From Lachnospiraceae bacterium (GTDB lineage: Bacteria; Bacillota; Clostridia; Lachnospirales; Lachnospiraceae): 64,000 nucleotides of DNA. The notes beneath the pieces were generated by a model that saw nothing but the letters and a program-made list of their open reading frames with translations, had not been told where the DNA came from and made no database searches. Shown piece by piece: positions 43,354 to 52,936 of this stretch; within the stretch, counting starts at the first letter, position 1; each line of letters begins with the position of its first letter. The stretch is taken from assembly GCA_016284315.1 (NCBI GenBank), contig JAEEOO010000017.1, forward strand, positions 1-64,000. Direction: 5' to 3'. The translations under genes were made by a program, and so were the position numbers.

Positions 43354-44019
43354 TTAAGAATCAGTATTTTCTGTTAACGCCGCTGCTCTGAGTTCCGCAA
43401 GCTTTTCGGCATATTTTGTGTATCTGCTGTAAGTATCGGAAGCTATGAAGCTCTTTTCGTAATCAGACATGTTCTTATATGTCTCACCAAGCTCATCAAT
43501 GGTCTTTCCTTCGCCGGAAATAGTGATGTTTACAACAGCGGGAAGTTTGTTAAGTGCAATGGTGAAACTCTCAGCTTTGTTGAATGCGTTCTTGTAATCC
43601 GTATCAACAACAGTATCAAGATCCTTAATGGAGTAGAGGTTTTCATTGATTGAAAGATAAGGCTTGTTATTTTCATAAACAACGTAGTCAACCTTACCCT
43701 CAATGTATTTGGACTCTCCGCTTGCATCGGTGGTCCTGATGTAAACATTCTTTCCCACAAGAGCACTTGCCCTCTGCATTTCCATGGTGCCGGACATGTT
43801 TGAGATAGCCTCAACCTGAGAGAACTGCGCATACTGAGCGATATATTCGGTATTTGAAGTAGGTTCCATGGGATCCTGGTACTTCATCTGGGCCACAAGA
43901 AGCTGGAGGAATGTATCCTTGTCCATATCCTTTCCTGTAGTCTGAGTTGCTTTAGATAAAGAGTTCTGAGAATCCGTCTCAACTACTTTTCCGTTTTGAA
44001 CGGGTGCTACTAATGCCAT
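43354..44019 (-). CDS. flgD: Flagellar hook capping protein FlgD
   Basis: A 221-residue hook-cap protein. The N-terminal export and capping region has DKDTFLQLLVAQMKYQDPME near residue 34 and EYIAQYAQFSQVEAISNMSG near 62. A variable C-terminal part follows, including TDASGESKYIEGKVDYVVYE, as in short Gram-positive FlgD proteins. It follows fliK by 23 bases. Confidence 0.93.
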   Translation of the reverse strand: MALVAPVQNGKVVETDSQNSLSKATQTTGKDMDKDTFLQLLVAQMKYQDPMEPTSNTEYIAQYAQFSQVEAISNMSGTMEMQRASALVGKNVYIRTTDASGESKYIEGKVDYVVYENNKPYLSINENLYSIKDLDTVVDTDYKNAFNKAESFTIALNKLPAVVNITISGEGKTIDELGETYKNMSDYEKSFIASDTYSRYTKYAEKLAELRAAALTENTDS

Positions 44020-44042
44020 ATATAGCTCCTTTCTGTTACTTA

Positions 44043-45557
44043 CTATACGCGGGCATCCATTGTCTGGCCGTTGGCTGCCATCATTTCAGCAGTAATGCGG
44101 TCTTCTTCGTCGAGATCTTCCATGTCTTCGGGAAGAAGATCCGGTCCAAGGGTAAGTCTTCTTACTCTCTTCTGTTCCTGCTGCTGAGGATCGCCCTCGT
44201 TTCCGTGCCGGTTAAGATCCTGCTGGCTTAGCTGAGTTCCTACCGAAACCTCAATGGTATTAACCTTAATGCCCTGCTCTTCGAATCTTTCTTTGAGCTG
44301 GATCATCTGGTTTTCAAGAACTGCCTTAACCTGCTCATCGGATGCTACAAAGTTTGCCGAGATATTTCCGTCCTTGTGAACAAGACTTATCTGGATATTT
44401 CCGAGAGATGCGGGATGAAGCTGCATCTCCAAAGTCTGCATATCAGGTTTAACGGATGACCTCATGTAATCCAATATCTGATTTGCAATGTCCTGTGTCC
44501 CGGCTGTTGTTTCCTGCTGAAATACCGAACTAAACGGTGCATCAGTAAGGATGTTGTTTAAATTGTTCTGAAGAGGATTCTGGAATACCAGATGTCCGGG
44601 ATTCATATGTGAATCTCCGTGACGGCCGTCACGACCGTTTTCATTTCCTCTTGCATTCGCCTTAACAAGAGCTTCGGTTCCAAGGGTAGTTCCCTCTTCC
44701 GTTGTAACCTGTGCAAGATCATCCTTGATCACTGAAGAAGCAGAAGACTTAACTTCTTCTTTCTTGTTTTCGATCACCTTAGAAATGACAGTTTCAGGTA
44801 AAACTTCCTGTTTTACAGCTACTTCATCACCTTCGGTTACATCCTGCATCGCCATCAGATCTCTGAGTTCTTTTACATTAAATTCCTCAAAGCCCGATTC
44901 GGTTCCGAGTACCTCTTTTAATTCGGCGCTAATATTCTGAAATTGCTCAAATTGGGTTTCGTTTGTAAGAAGCGAGAGGGAATCCTCAGCGCCCATCGCA
45001 CGAAGAGCAAAAGCAGAAAGATTTTCGGGGTTTAAAAGGTCTGTTTCCGTCAGCTGAAGATCTGCTAGAATATCCTTAGCCTCTTCGGGAGTGATATTCA
45101 GGATCTCACTGATCTGAAGAAGGAAATCTGCTGCAACAGTCTCAAGTACTGCCATAGCTTCAGTAACTTCTTCGTCTGACATAACCTTTGACTTTTCAGC
45201 CAGCCCGGTTCCTTTGGGTTTGTCGTTACTTACGGATTTTTCAGATGAATCCGTTTTGTCAGCGACCTGCTTTTTATCGGCTGCAGATGTCATTCCGGCA
45301 TCTGCTTTGTCCTCTCCGGCAATTCGGTCCGAGGTATCTTTTCCACCGTTAGCAGGATTTTTGTCCGCCATTTTCGTTTCTGTCTTTGAAACATTTGCTA
45401 TATCGAGGCTTGCATCCTTGCCTGCCATCAAATAGCTTTCAAAACTGGCGGAGTCGCTTTTTGTTTCCGTGGAAATCTTGCTTGCCATCAGCGATTGAGT
45501 TCCAATGCTTAAGCTTGCGAACAGACTTCCCACATCATTTACAGATGTGCTGCCCAT
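44043..45557 (-). CDS. fliK: Flagellar hook-length control protein FliK
   Basis: A 504-residue export substrate that measures hook length and switches FlhB. The N-terminal two thirds are Ser/Lys/Asp/Glu-rich and low in complexity, as expected for the ruler. The C-terminal Flg_hook domain begins near 385 with LEMQLHPASLGNIQISLVHK, then ANFVASDEQVKAVLENQMIQ and GIKVNTIEVSVG. AAAGGAG precedes the ATG. A hairpin-rich 263-bp gap precedes the gene. Confidence 0.92.
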   Translation of the reverse strand: MGSTSVNDVGSLFASLSIGTQSLMASKISTETKSDSASFESYLMAGKDASLDIANVSKTETKMADKNPANGGKDTSDRIAGEDKADAGMTSAADKKQVADKTDSSEKSVSNDKPKGTGLAEKSKVMSDEEVTEAMAVLETVAADFLLQISEILNITPEEAKDILADLQLTETDLLNPENLSAFALRAMGAEDSLSLLTNETQFEQFQNISAELKEVLGTESGFEEFNVKELRDLMAMQDVTEGDEVAVKQEVLPETVISKVIENKKEEVKSSASSVIKDDLAQVTTEEGTTLGTEALVKANARGNENGRDGRHGDSHMNPGHLVFQNPLQNNLNNILTDAPFSSVFQQETTAGTQDIANQILDYMRSSVKPDMQTLEMQLHPASLGNIQISLVHKDGNISANFVASDEQVKAVLENQMIQLKERFEEQGIKVNTIEVSVGTQLSQQDLNRHGNEGDPQQQEQKRVRRLTLGPDLLPEDMEDLDEEDRITAEMMAANGQTMDARV

Positions 45558-45666
45558 AAGCGTTCTCCTTTCCGATATGTGATTTTTGAAATGGCATAGT
45601 GTACCATTACATTCTCTATATCGGAGGGAGAAGCGAATTCTTTATAGTTTTCTGAAAAATATTTTG

Positions 45667-45820
45667 AAACTGCGATAAAATACATCGCAGTTTGCGCAAT
45701 ACTCCGTATCAAAAAGCTCGTTAAGGCATCGAGACTTTTTGATCAGCATCATAAAGTACATGATGCTGATTGCTTATGCATCTCGACCTTTGGTCAACAT
45801 TTCAAAGTACGAAATGTTGA
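45667..45820 (-). repeat. Tandem hairpins with a constant loop, between motE-like gene and fliK
   Basis: Three inverted repeats share the loop AAARTAC (GTAYTTT on the minus strand) but have unrelated perfect stems: AAACTGCGAT/ATCGCAGTTT (45667-45693), ATCAGCATCAT/ATGATGCTGAT (45742-45770) and TCAACATTTC/GAAATGTTGA (45794-45820). A fourth hairpin, AAAAAGCTCG/CGAGACTTTTT with a bulged A, is at 45711-45740. The last hairpin on the minus-strand reading abuts the motE-like stop codon. A near copy of the right half of hairpin 2 recurs at 63464-63487. Confidence 0.75.
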
Positions 45821-46702
45821 TTAGCTATCTGGATCCATAATCTTGGTTAATTTCGCAGCGACCTCTGCGTCCATAACTCCGAGGATCTTTCCTCTGTCTT
45901 CGGAGTTCATGGTGTTGAGGATCTTGGCGGCAAGCTTAAGGCCGTCATTATCAACCATCTTCTCAAATATTCCGGCAGCCTGCTTGGGCTTCATCTGAGA
46001 ATATGCTTCCGCATAGTTTTTGATCTCCTGATCTGCTTCAAGCTGAGCAACTACCTGCTTGTAGAGGTATTCAGCGGTGGTGGCATCTATGGACTCATAG
46101 TACTTTTTGTACTCTTCAGCTCCGGGACCTTTTTCAGCATAGATAACCTCTTCGTAGAACTGGTTTCTGATACGCTGGAATTCCACCTGCATCTTTTCAA
46201 ATTCTTTAAGCCTTGTAACCTCGGCGGTCAGCTCAGTGATCTGCTCATCCTTGGTGGTGTTTGCGGTCTGAAGTGCATCCAGCTGCATTTCAAGAACTGC
46301 GATCTGGTTTACTGCCTCTTCAAGGGATGTATATCCGCCATAACTGTCGGGATCGTTAGTAAGGCTCTGGGATGCTCCGGGAAGGATCTTGTTGATAACG
46401 GGAACATCCTTCAAGATAGGAGTCATAACAGAGCTTCCGAAACCGCCGACATCGAGTTTGATAACAACAACTACGACTGCCAGCCACAAAAGCACAATAA
46501 AAACAGTGGCAAGAAAAGTTACAAATCCGTTTCCTTCCTTGTCTTCATTCAAGGCTTCTTCCTGTTTGGCGATCTCTTTGGCACGCTTACGTGCTTCTGC
46601 CTTGGACTTAGCCTGATCTTTCTTTAATTGCTTTTTTTCGTTTTCGAGTTTTTTACGCTCTGTTTCAGCCGCCTTTTCTTCCGGCGTCATTTGTTTGGCC
46701 AT
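45821..46702 (-). CDS. MotE-like flagellar protein (MgtE-N type domain)
   Basis: A 293-residue protein with a highly charged Lys/Glu-rich cytoplasmic N-terminus (1-60) and one membrane helix (about 62-82). An extracellular coiled coil spans about 130-190, and the C-terminal helical domain has EAYSQMKPKQAAGIFEKMVD, LAAKILNTMNSEDRGKILGV and EVAAKLTKIM, the MotE/MgtE-N pattern. In other bacteria MotE chaperones MotC. Its role here between fliJ and fliK is inferred from position. Confidence 0.82.
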   Translation of the reverse strand: MAKQMTPEEKAAETERKKLENEKKQLKKDQAKSKAEARKRAKEIAKQEEALNEDKEGNGFVTFLATVFIVLLWLAVVVVVIKLDVGGFGSSVMTPILKDVPVINKILPGASQSLTNDPDSYGGYTSLEEAVNQIAVLEMQLDALQTANTTKDEQITELTAEVTRLKEFEKMQVEFQRIRNQFYEEVIYAEKGPGAEEYKKYYESIDATTAEYLYKQVVAQLEADQEIKNYAEAYSQMKPKQAAGIFEKMVDNDGLKLAAKILNTMNSEDRGKILGVMDAEVAAKLTKIMDPDS

Positions 46703-46729
46703 TTTCAGTCCCTTTTTATCTAAATAGTT

Positions 46730-47179
46730 TTAATTGCTTATCTTTTTAACGTGGGTATAACTGGTAAGTTCATCCACGGTCTTGCCTTCTGCTCTGTTCT
46801 CCTCACGGATGAACTCTTCAAAGGCTTTTTCCCTTAACCTGTCGTAGGTCTTTCTCTCCATGACGGCTTCCGCCATCTTAACCCTGGCAAGTTCAAGAAG
46901 TTCCTCAGCTTTTTTTACTTCCAGTTTTTGAGCTTCTATGGCTTCCTCGGTCTGTTTTCTTGAAAGAGCGTTGTCATCTATATCCCTGAAGTTCAGATTG
47001 CCTTCAAGAAGCTTCGTTGCTTCCGCTTCAAGATTCCATTTCTTTTGGATCAGATTTCCAAGTTTGTTTTCCTCTTCCTCAAGCTTTGCTGCAGCCGCGG
47101 AAAATTCCTGCTTGGACTGAGTCTCCATCTTAACTTTTATATCCAGAACATTCTGGAGACTGAATCTGAATCTTGCCAT
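46730..47179 (-). CDS. fliJ: Flagellar export chaperone FliJ
   Basis: A 149-residue, almost wholly coiled-coil protein that begins MARFRFSLQNVLDIKVKMET, the FliJ start pattern. It is the central stalk of the export ATPase and a chaperone escort. Its ATG shares a base with the fliI stop codon, indicating coupled translation. Confidence 0.92.
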   Translation of the reverse strand: MARFRFSLQNVLDIKVKMETQSKQEFSAAAAKLEEEENKLGNLIQKKWNLEAEATKLLEGNLNFRDIDDNALSRKQTEEAIEAQKLEVKKAEELLELARVKMAEAVMERKTYDRLREKAFEEFIREENRAEGKTVDELTSYTHVKKISN

Positions 47180-48501
47180 TATTCTTCAAAAAGCTGTTCC
47201 AGTTTTTCGATGCTCTCTTCAAATGAAAATTTCTCGTCAGTCTCCTGGCAAACAAATTCATTTATCGCATCTATCTTTGAAACCGCGTAATCAATCTTGG
47301 GGTTAGAGCCCGTCTTATAGGCTCCTATATTTATCAGGTCCTCTGCCTCGTTGTATGTAGCAAGAACTGTCTTAAGCTTTCCTGCAGCCACCTTATGATC
47401 CTTGGTTGCGATCATGCTCATGCATCTTGAAATACTCTGTAGTACATCGATGGCGGGATAATGATTCTTATGCGCAAGCTTACGATCCAGCATGATATGT
47501 CCGTCAAGGATACTCCTTGCTGTATCGGTAATAGGCTCGTTGAAATCATCACCGTCCACAAGGACCGTATAAAGTCCGGTAATGGAACCCTTTGCCGAAT
47601 TACCCGCTCTCTCAAGGAGCTTAGGCATCTCGGAATAAACACTCGGTGGATATCCTCTTGTAACCGGCGGTTCTCCGCTGGCAAGTCCTATCTCACGCTG
47701 AGCCATTGAAAAACGTGTAAGGGAATCCATCATAAGAAGAACATCTCTTCCGCTTTCCCTAAAATATTCTGCGATAGCGGTAGCCGTCATGGCAGCCTTT
47801 TTTCTCTCAAGAGCAGGTCTGTCAGATGTAGCAACTACAACTACGCTTCGCTTCATTCCTTCTTCGCCGAGGTCGCGTTCAATGAATTCACGCACCTCTC
47901 TACCACGCTCTCCGATAAGAGCGATGACATTTATATCCGCTTTGGTATTTCTTGCAAACATACCCATAAGGGTAGATTTTCCAACGCCGGATCCTGCAAA
48001 GATACCAATTCTCTGTCCCTTGCCAATGGTTATAAGTCCGTCAACAGCTTTAACACCGAGAGGAAGGACTTCATCTATGATGGCTCTCTCCATGGGATCG
48101 GGCGCTGTATTGTCAACGGGAGCATATCCACCCTCGATAACGGAACCATCAAGAGGAATTCCAAGACCATTCAAAGTCTTTCCAAGAAGCTGATCGGAAA
48201 CAGCAACCCTCAGGGGATAGCCGGTATTTTCAACAATACTTCCCAGGCCTATTCCATCTGTGGAATCATAGGGCATAAGAAGGGTTTTCTTATCACGGAA
48301 TCCAACGACTTCGGCCATAATAGGCTTCAGTTTTTCTCCTGCCTCATTCTCGGGTTTGATAACGCACATATCCCCAAGCTTTGCATCGGGACCCGCAGAT
48401 TCAATAGTGAGTCCAACCACATTGACTACTTTTCCCTTTTTCAGGAAAAAGTTCATCTCTTTGACTTTATTATATTTTTGAAGATTTATCTCTGTGGTCA
48501 T
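47179..48501 (-). CDS. fliI: Flagellum-specific ATPase FliI
   Basis: A 440-residue F1-beta-like ATPase that energises protein export. Walker A FAGSGVGKSTLMGMFARN starts near residue 168. IGERGREVREFIERDLGE and the Walker B segment VLLMMDSLTRFSMAQREIGL follow, with EPPVTRGYPPSVYSEMPKLL just downstream. It is of normal length and lies between fliH and fliJ. Confidence 0.96.
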   Translation of the reverse strand: MTTEINLQKYNKVKEMNFFLKKGKVVNVVGLTIESAGPDAKLGDMCVIKPENEAGEKLKPIMAEVVGFRDKKTLLMPYDSTDGIGLGSIVENTGYPLRVAVSDQLLGKTLNGLGIPLDGSVIEGGYAPVDNTAPDPMERAIIDEVLPLGVKAVDGLITIGKGQRIGIFAGSGVGKSTLMGMFARNTKADINVIALIGERGREVREFIERDLGEEGMKRSVVVVATSDRPALERKKAAMTATAIAEYFRESGRDVLLMMDSLTRFSMAQREIGLASGEPPVTRGYPPSVYSEMPKLLERAGNSAKGSITGLYTVLVDGDDFNEPITDTARSILDGHIMLDRKLAHKNHYPAIDVLQSISRCMSMIATKDHKVAAGKLKTVLATYNEAEDLINIGAYKTGSNPKIDYAVSKIDAINEFVCQETDEKFSFEESIEKLEQLFEE

Positions 48502-48513
48502 AGATCGCCCGAA

Positions 48514-49422
48514 CTACTCTTCTCTGTTTTCTTTTACGTAGGACAGCATTCGAAGCTTATTGGTCAGTTCCGTAAGTTCGGTATCAAGACCGCAGTCGTA
48601 GATACCGCCGTCCGTCTCGATAAAGCACTGATTCTTTGTAAGGCTGATATCTTCGATTATCTCCACTGTGCTGTCAGGAAGTGTCGCAGCTGCCTCCAAA
48701 GTCTTTTTCTGCATACCTAAGAAAGCTGAATCATCTGCTGAAACATGGATCAAATAGCTCCTTGTTCCTTCAGTCTTTCTCATGGTATTCTCGATCAAAT
48801 GAAGAAGGATCTGCCTCTGATTTGAAAGTTCAACATTAAAAATGTGCTTATAAATGTCCGTGATAGTTTCCACAAGGTCTGACTCCACGGACTCGTACTT
48901 TCTCGCATATTCCTCTTCAAGACGTTTTTCTTTTTCGATAAACTCGGCTTTAGCCTGTTCAAACTCGGCTTTGCCTTCTTCATATCCGGCGCTGTAGCCC
49001 TCATCACGGGCTGCACTTCTGATGGACTCAGCTTCCGCCTCAGCAGAACTTCTGGCATCATTCAGTATTTCCTGCGCCTGTACATTGGCATTTTCAATAA
49101 TGGAACCGGCTTCACGGTTTGCCTTTTCAACAAAAGCAGACGCATTTGGTCTTTCGGCTCCGGCATCTTCGCCTTCTACACTTCCCTCATATTCCGCAAA
49201 AAGTCCTTCAGCAGGATCTCCACCCTCGAATTCACCCTCAATGGGTTCTCCGTCTTCACCAATGGTTTCGGCATGAAGCCCCGCCACAAACTGTGCCTGA
49301 GCACGCTCCTGTTCCTCAAGGCGCATCTTCTCAAGCTTGGCTTCCATAAGCGCATTCATATCAATGACTCGCTTATCTTTATTGCTTATATTCACATAAG
49401 ATGTTTTCAAAAGATTAGGCAA
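48514..49422 (-). CDS. fliH: Flagellar assembly protein FliH
   Basis: A 302-residue regulator of FliI. The N-terminal MPNLLKTSYVNISNKDKRVI is typical of Firmicute FliH. It is followed by an acidic, low-complexity stretch (about 50-95), a long helical region (about 100-195) and the C-terminal globular domain with IYKHIFNVELSNQRQILLHL. Its start overlaps fliG by 8 bases. Confidence 0.9.
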   Translation of the reverse strand: MPNLLKTSYVNISNKDKRVIDMNALMEAKLEKMRLEEQERAQAQFVAGLHAETIGEDGEPIEGEFEGGDPAEGLFAEYEGSVEGEDAGAERPNASAFVEKANREAGSIIENANVQAQEILNDARSSAEAEAESIRSAARDEGYSAGYEEGKAEFEQAKAEFIEKEKRLEEEYARKYESVESDLVETITDIYKHIFNVELSNQRQILLHLIENTMRKTEGTRSYLIHVSADDSAFLGMQKKTLEAAATLPDSTVEIIEDISLTKNQCFIETDGGIYDCGLDTELTELTNKLRMLSYVKENREE

Positions 49423-50431
49423 TTATCTCGTCGCCTCCGCCTCTGGAAATAATGATCTCGCCCGCATCCTCCAGCTTTCTTATGATGTTTACGATCTTCT
49501 GCTGAGCTTCTTCTACGTCCTTCATACGAACAGGGCCCATGAATTCCATGTCCTCTCGTATCATGGTTGCAAGACGCTTTGAAAGGTTATTGAAGATTGC
49601 ATTCTGAACCTGTTCATTTGCACCCTTAAGGGCAATTCCAAGGTCGTTATTATCAACATCTCTAAGCACACGCTGAATTGACTTGTCGTCCAGAAGGAGG
49701 ATATCTTCGAATACGAACATCTTCTTTCTGATCTCGTCGGCAAGCTCGGGCTCTTCGATCTCGAGAGATTCCATAATGTGTTTCTCTGTACCACGGTCAA
49801 CAGAGTTGAGGATTTCGACAACGGAGTCGACACCACCGATAATGGTGTAATCCTGGTTGACGAGGGAAGCAAGTTTTGATTCCAATACTTTCTCCACCTC
49901 CTTGATGATATCGGGGCTGGTTCTGTCCATGACCGCGATACGCTTTGCAACATCCGCCTGTCTGTCGGGAGCAAGGGCAGAGATGATCTGACCTGCCTGT
50001 GATGCTGACAGATATGAAAGGATAAGGGCAATGGTCTGAGGATGCTCATCCTGAATGAAGTTGATGAGCTGTGACGCATCAGTCTTACGAACAAACTCGA
50101 AGGGCTTAACCTGAAGTGAAGCAGTAAGTCTGCCGATAACCTCCATGGCCTTGTCGCTTCCGAGAGCATGCTCCAAAAGGTCTTTCGCATAGGTGATACC
50201 ACCTTCTGCGATGTACTGCTGAGCAAGGCACACTTCGTAAAACTCGTTTATAACATCTTCTTTTGTCTGAGGAGTAACACTTCTTGTGTTAGCGATCTCA
50301 AGAGTAAGTTCCTCAATCTCCTCTTCTTTAAGATGTTTGAATATACCTGCAGAGCGCTCAGGTCCCAATACTATGAGCAATATAGCTGCTTTTTGTAATC
50401 CCGGTAATCCAGTATCGGCATTTTTAGCCAT
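49415..50431 (-). CDS. fliG: Flagellar motor switch protein FliG
   Basis: A 338-residue C-ring protein that contacts MotA. The N-terminal domain begins with GLPGLQKAAILLIVLGPERS. The middle ARM repeat carries FVRKTDASQLINFIQDEHPQ with the EHPQ motif. The C-terminal torque domain has MFVFEDILLLDDKSIQRVLR with the conserved charged residues. All three domains are complete. Confidence 0.97.
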   Translation of the reverse strand: MAKNADTGLPGLQKAAILLIVLGPERSAGIFKHLKEEEIEELTLEIANTRSVTPQTKEDVINEFYEVCLAQQYIAEGGITYAKDLLEHALGSDKAMEVIGRLTASLQVKPFEFVRKTDASQLINFIQDEHPQTIALILSYLSASQAGQIISALAPDRQADVAKRIAVMDRTSPDIIKEVEKVLESKLASLVNQDYTIIGGVDSVVEILNSVDRGTEKHIMESLEIEEPELADEIRKKMFVFEDILLLDDKSIQRVLRDVDNNDLGIALKGANEQVQNAIFNNLSKRLATMIREDMEFMGPVRMKDVEEAQQKIVNIIRKLEDAGEIIISRGGGDEIIA

Positions 50432-50449
50432 AACTCTACGTTCTCCTTT

Positions 50450-52045
50450 TTACCACTCATCCTGTAACCAGTTGCGGAGCAGGATCGCTGCCGCTTCGGG
50501 GTTCTCATCAACAAACTTCTCGACCATCTTTCTTGTCTCGGATTTTGTCTCAACATCGATATCCTCAATAGACGGCTCGGGCGTGGATTGCAAAATAGTC
50601 TCGACTGACAATTCTTCCTCCTGAGCAGCTTCCTTCTTAACTGCCATGCTTCTGAGTACTACTACCACAAGCAGGATCAGGATGAGAAGGAACAGTGCAA
50701 CCGAAAGGACGGTTGTCCAGCTTACGCTTAAGCCCTCTTTGTCATAGAACAGAGGGGATTCATATGCAATGATGGTTATATTTTCAACAGGAACTCCCGT
50801 TGCATTTGCAACCATCTGATAAAACTCTTCGTCAACTTCAAGCTTGGTATCTTTGTTGTTTGCAAGCTTGTACTGCTCCCATGTCATACCATCGAGAAGT
50901 CCCATTGTCTTGGCATCCTTCTCGGATAGTTCCTTAAAAGTAATTGCCGCGATTGAGAGGGATGACTTGGTGTAGTCGATGGATCCCGGAGGGATGACAG
51001 CATATCTCGAATGTTCATTGGGGAGGTAATCGCTTACCGTCTCGTTAGAGGATGATGAGCTCTCGGAATTATCCTGATAAACGTAGGTGGTACCCTCTCC
51101 GTTTGAATCGGTTCCGGGAACACCTCCTGTTCCGCTGGTAGACTCAGACTCAAAAGTCTCCTGATGTGAGAGATAACCTTCGGTTCTGTCATCTGCAACA
51201 GAATATTCCTTGATGGTATCCTCGTAATTTGAGTAGTCCATATCAAGGTGGGTTGTTACTTCGATATTGTTGTACTGGTTGGTACCGTAAAGAACCTTTT
51301 TGGTCTGGTTTGATATATATGACTCAGCGGTGTTCTGAAGTTCCTGCATGGAATTTGCGATTCCCGCAGTAGTATAGTCGTCGCCGCCGACAAAGAGCAT
51401 ATTTCCGTCATCATCAAGGATGGTGATGTTTGATGTGGTCTCGCTTCCGAGGCAGGTAGCAACCGCCTTTGCGATTCCCATTGCACTGCCGTTGTTAAAG
51501 TTAACATCGGTAGTAAGCTGGATCCATGCTGAAGATTCCTGCTGCTGTGAAAGCAGGGTTCCTACATCATTGGGTACATGGATCTTGACCCTGGCATTCT
51601 TAACGCCTTCGATGGTCCTGATCATATTGACTATAGCGGTCTCATCATATTTCTGATAATTACGCTGTCTGTCCAGTGTGGTTGTTGAAAGTGAAGTGCT
51701 CTGATAGTCCGAAAGATTAAGTTCCTCGGGCTTGTATCCCGATGAAGCAAGAGCAAGCTGTGCTGAAGAAAAATCTTCATTCTTTACTGAGATCACAAGA
51801 GCATTTGTTGAAATCTGGTATTCAATGCCCGCATCTGACAGGATGCCCACGATCTGTGATGACTCTCCTGTTGTCTCGGCAATATAAAGTGTCTCGTACT
51901 GAGGTCTGGTGACCACCGTTAAAATGACAATAAAGACAACTATCGCCAGAACTCCAAGTCCGATGATGATCGCCTTTTGTCTTGTGGTGAACTTGAGCCA
52001 CCACTCTTTTATTTTGTTCAAAGTATTCCGTAACCACTCAGGCAT
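50450..52045 (-). CDS. fliF: Flagellar MS-ring protein FliF
   Basis: A 531-residue ring protein with membrane helices near residues 25-46 and about 440-465. The periplasmic ring-building domain has GIEYQISTNALVISVKNEDF, RTIEGVKNARVKIHVPN and NPTGxxx-free linker sequence. A Ser/Thr/Asn-rich beta-collar loop spans about 300-340. The C-terminal FliG-binding tail is acidic, with VEKFVDENPEAAAILLRNWL. Complete. Confidence 0.96.
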   Translation of the reverse strand: MPEWLRNTLNKIKEWWLKFTTRQKAIIIGLGVLAIVVFIVILTVVTRPQYETLYIAETTGESSQIVGILSDAGIEYQISTNALVISVKNEDFSSAQLALASSGYKPEELNLSDYQSTSLSTTTLDRQRNYQKYDETAIVNMIRTIEGVKNARVKIHVPNDVGTLLSQQQESSAWIQLTTDVNFNNGSAMGIAKAVATCLGSETTSNITILDDDGNMLFVGGDDYTTAGIANSMQELQNTAESYISNQTKKVLYGTNQYNNIEVTTHLDMDYSNYEDTIKEYSVADDRTEGYLSHQETFESESTSGTGGVPGTDSNGEGTTYVYQDNSESSSSSNETVSDYLPNEHSRYAVIPPGSIDYTKSSLSIAAITFKELSEKDAKTMGLLDGMTWEQYKLANNKDTKLEVDEEFYQMVANATGVPVENITIIAYESPLFYDKEGLSVSWTTVLSVALFLLILILLVVVVLRSMAVKKEAAQEEELSVETILQSTPEPSIEDIDVETKSETRKMVEKFVDENPEAAAILLRNWLQDEW

Positions 52046-52082
52046 TGGAATGAACCTCCGCGTCTAAATATTTCTTTAAAGA

Positions 52083-52415
52083 TTAAATCTGGATCTGCAT
52101 TAATTCCTTATATGCTTCCAGAACTCTGTCCCTTATTGCGACTGTGTACTGAAGGGCGGTTGATGCCTTCTCCAGTGCTATCGTAAGGTCATGAGTCGAA
52201 TCACTCTCTCCCAAAGCAAACAGGATTTCCTGATTCTCCGCATCGGACAGATAACTGTTGGTGCGTGTAATATTATTGATCGCTGAGTTTAAAGCGGCCT
52301 CAAACATTGTTCCGTCTGTGGACTCGCCGGTTTTCATTCCCAGCCCCTTAACATTCGTAAGCTTAGAAACGTCGTTTGTTGCGCCTGTCATAGCGCGTAC
52401 CATAGCTGCGTTCAT
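52083..52415 (-). CDS. fliE: Flagellar hook-basal body protein FliE
   Basis: A 110-residue rod-MS-ring adaptor. Its C-terminal two thirds, FEAALNSAINNITRTNSYLS and THDLTIALEKASTALQYTVA with IRDRVLEAYKELMQIQI, are the family signature. It lies between flgC and fliF. Confidence 0.94.
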   Translation of the reverse strand: MNAAMVRAMTGATNDVSKLTNVKGLGMKTGESTDGTMFEAALNSAINNITRTNSYLSDAENQEILFALGESDSTHDLTIALEKASTALQYTVAIRDRVLEAYKELMQIQI

Positions 52416-52459
52416 TATTTACCCTCGCCTTTATGAATTACCCGATCATCGGTTACCCT

Positions 52460-52909
52460 TTACTGACCTAACTCCAGTCCCCTCTGGGCCATTGATTTAC
52501 TTGCCTGGAACGCTGTAGCGTTGGCTTCGTACGATCTGCTGGCATCGATCAGGTTAGTCATTTCGGTAATGATATTTACGTTGGGATATGTAACATATCC
52601 GTTCTCATCCGCGTCGGGATTGGAAGGGTCGTAAACCATGTTCATCTCGGTGGTGTGGTCCTCGAAGACCTTGGTCACCTTAACGCCCTTGCCTGCGTAA
52701 TTCTTGGAAACAGATCCAAGCACATGGCTGAAAGTGTCGCTGTTCCTAACGCCCTTTTCCTCAAACACAACAACCTTTCTTCTGTAAGGCGTTCCGTCTT
52801 CGGTCCTTGTGGTGTTGGCGTTTGCAACGTTCTCCGCAATAACGTCCATGCGGTATCTCTGGGCTGTAAGGCCCGATGCACTTGTATCAAAAGATGTAAA
52901 CATACTCAT
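52460..52909 (-). CDS. flgC: Flagellar basal-body rod protein FlgC
   Basis: A 149-residue proximal rod protein. MSMFTSFDTSASGLTAQRYR and VIAENVANANTTRTEDGTPY form the N-terminal motif, and VNIITEMTNLIDASRSYEAN the C-terminal one. The ATG at 52909 follows GGAGG. Confidence 0.95.
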   Translation of the reverse strand: MSMFTSFDTSASGLTAQRYRMDVIAENVANANTTRTEDGTPYRRKVVVFEEKGVRNSDTFSHVLGSVSKNYAGKGVKVTKVFEDHTTEMNMVYDPSNPDADENGYVTYPNVNIITEMTNLIDASRSYEANATAFQASKSMAQRGLELGQ

Positions 52910-52936
52910 AGTCAAATACCTCCGTCTTAGTCAAAA

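Noticed and set aside
45660-45820. CRISPR array
   Set aside because: The repeats are hairpins with different stems and a shared loop, not identical repeats with unique spacers of equal length; no cas gene is present.
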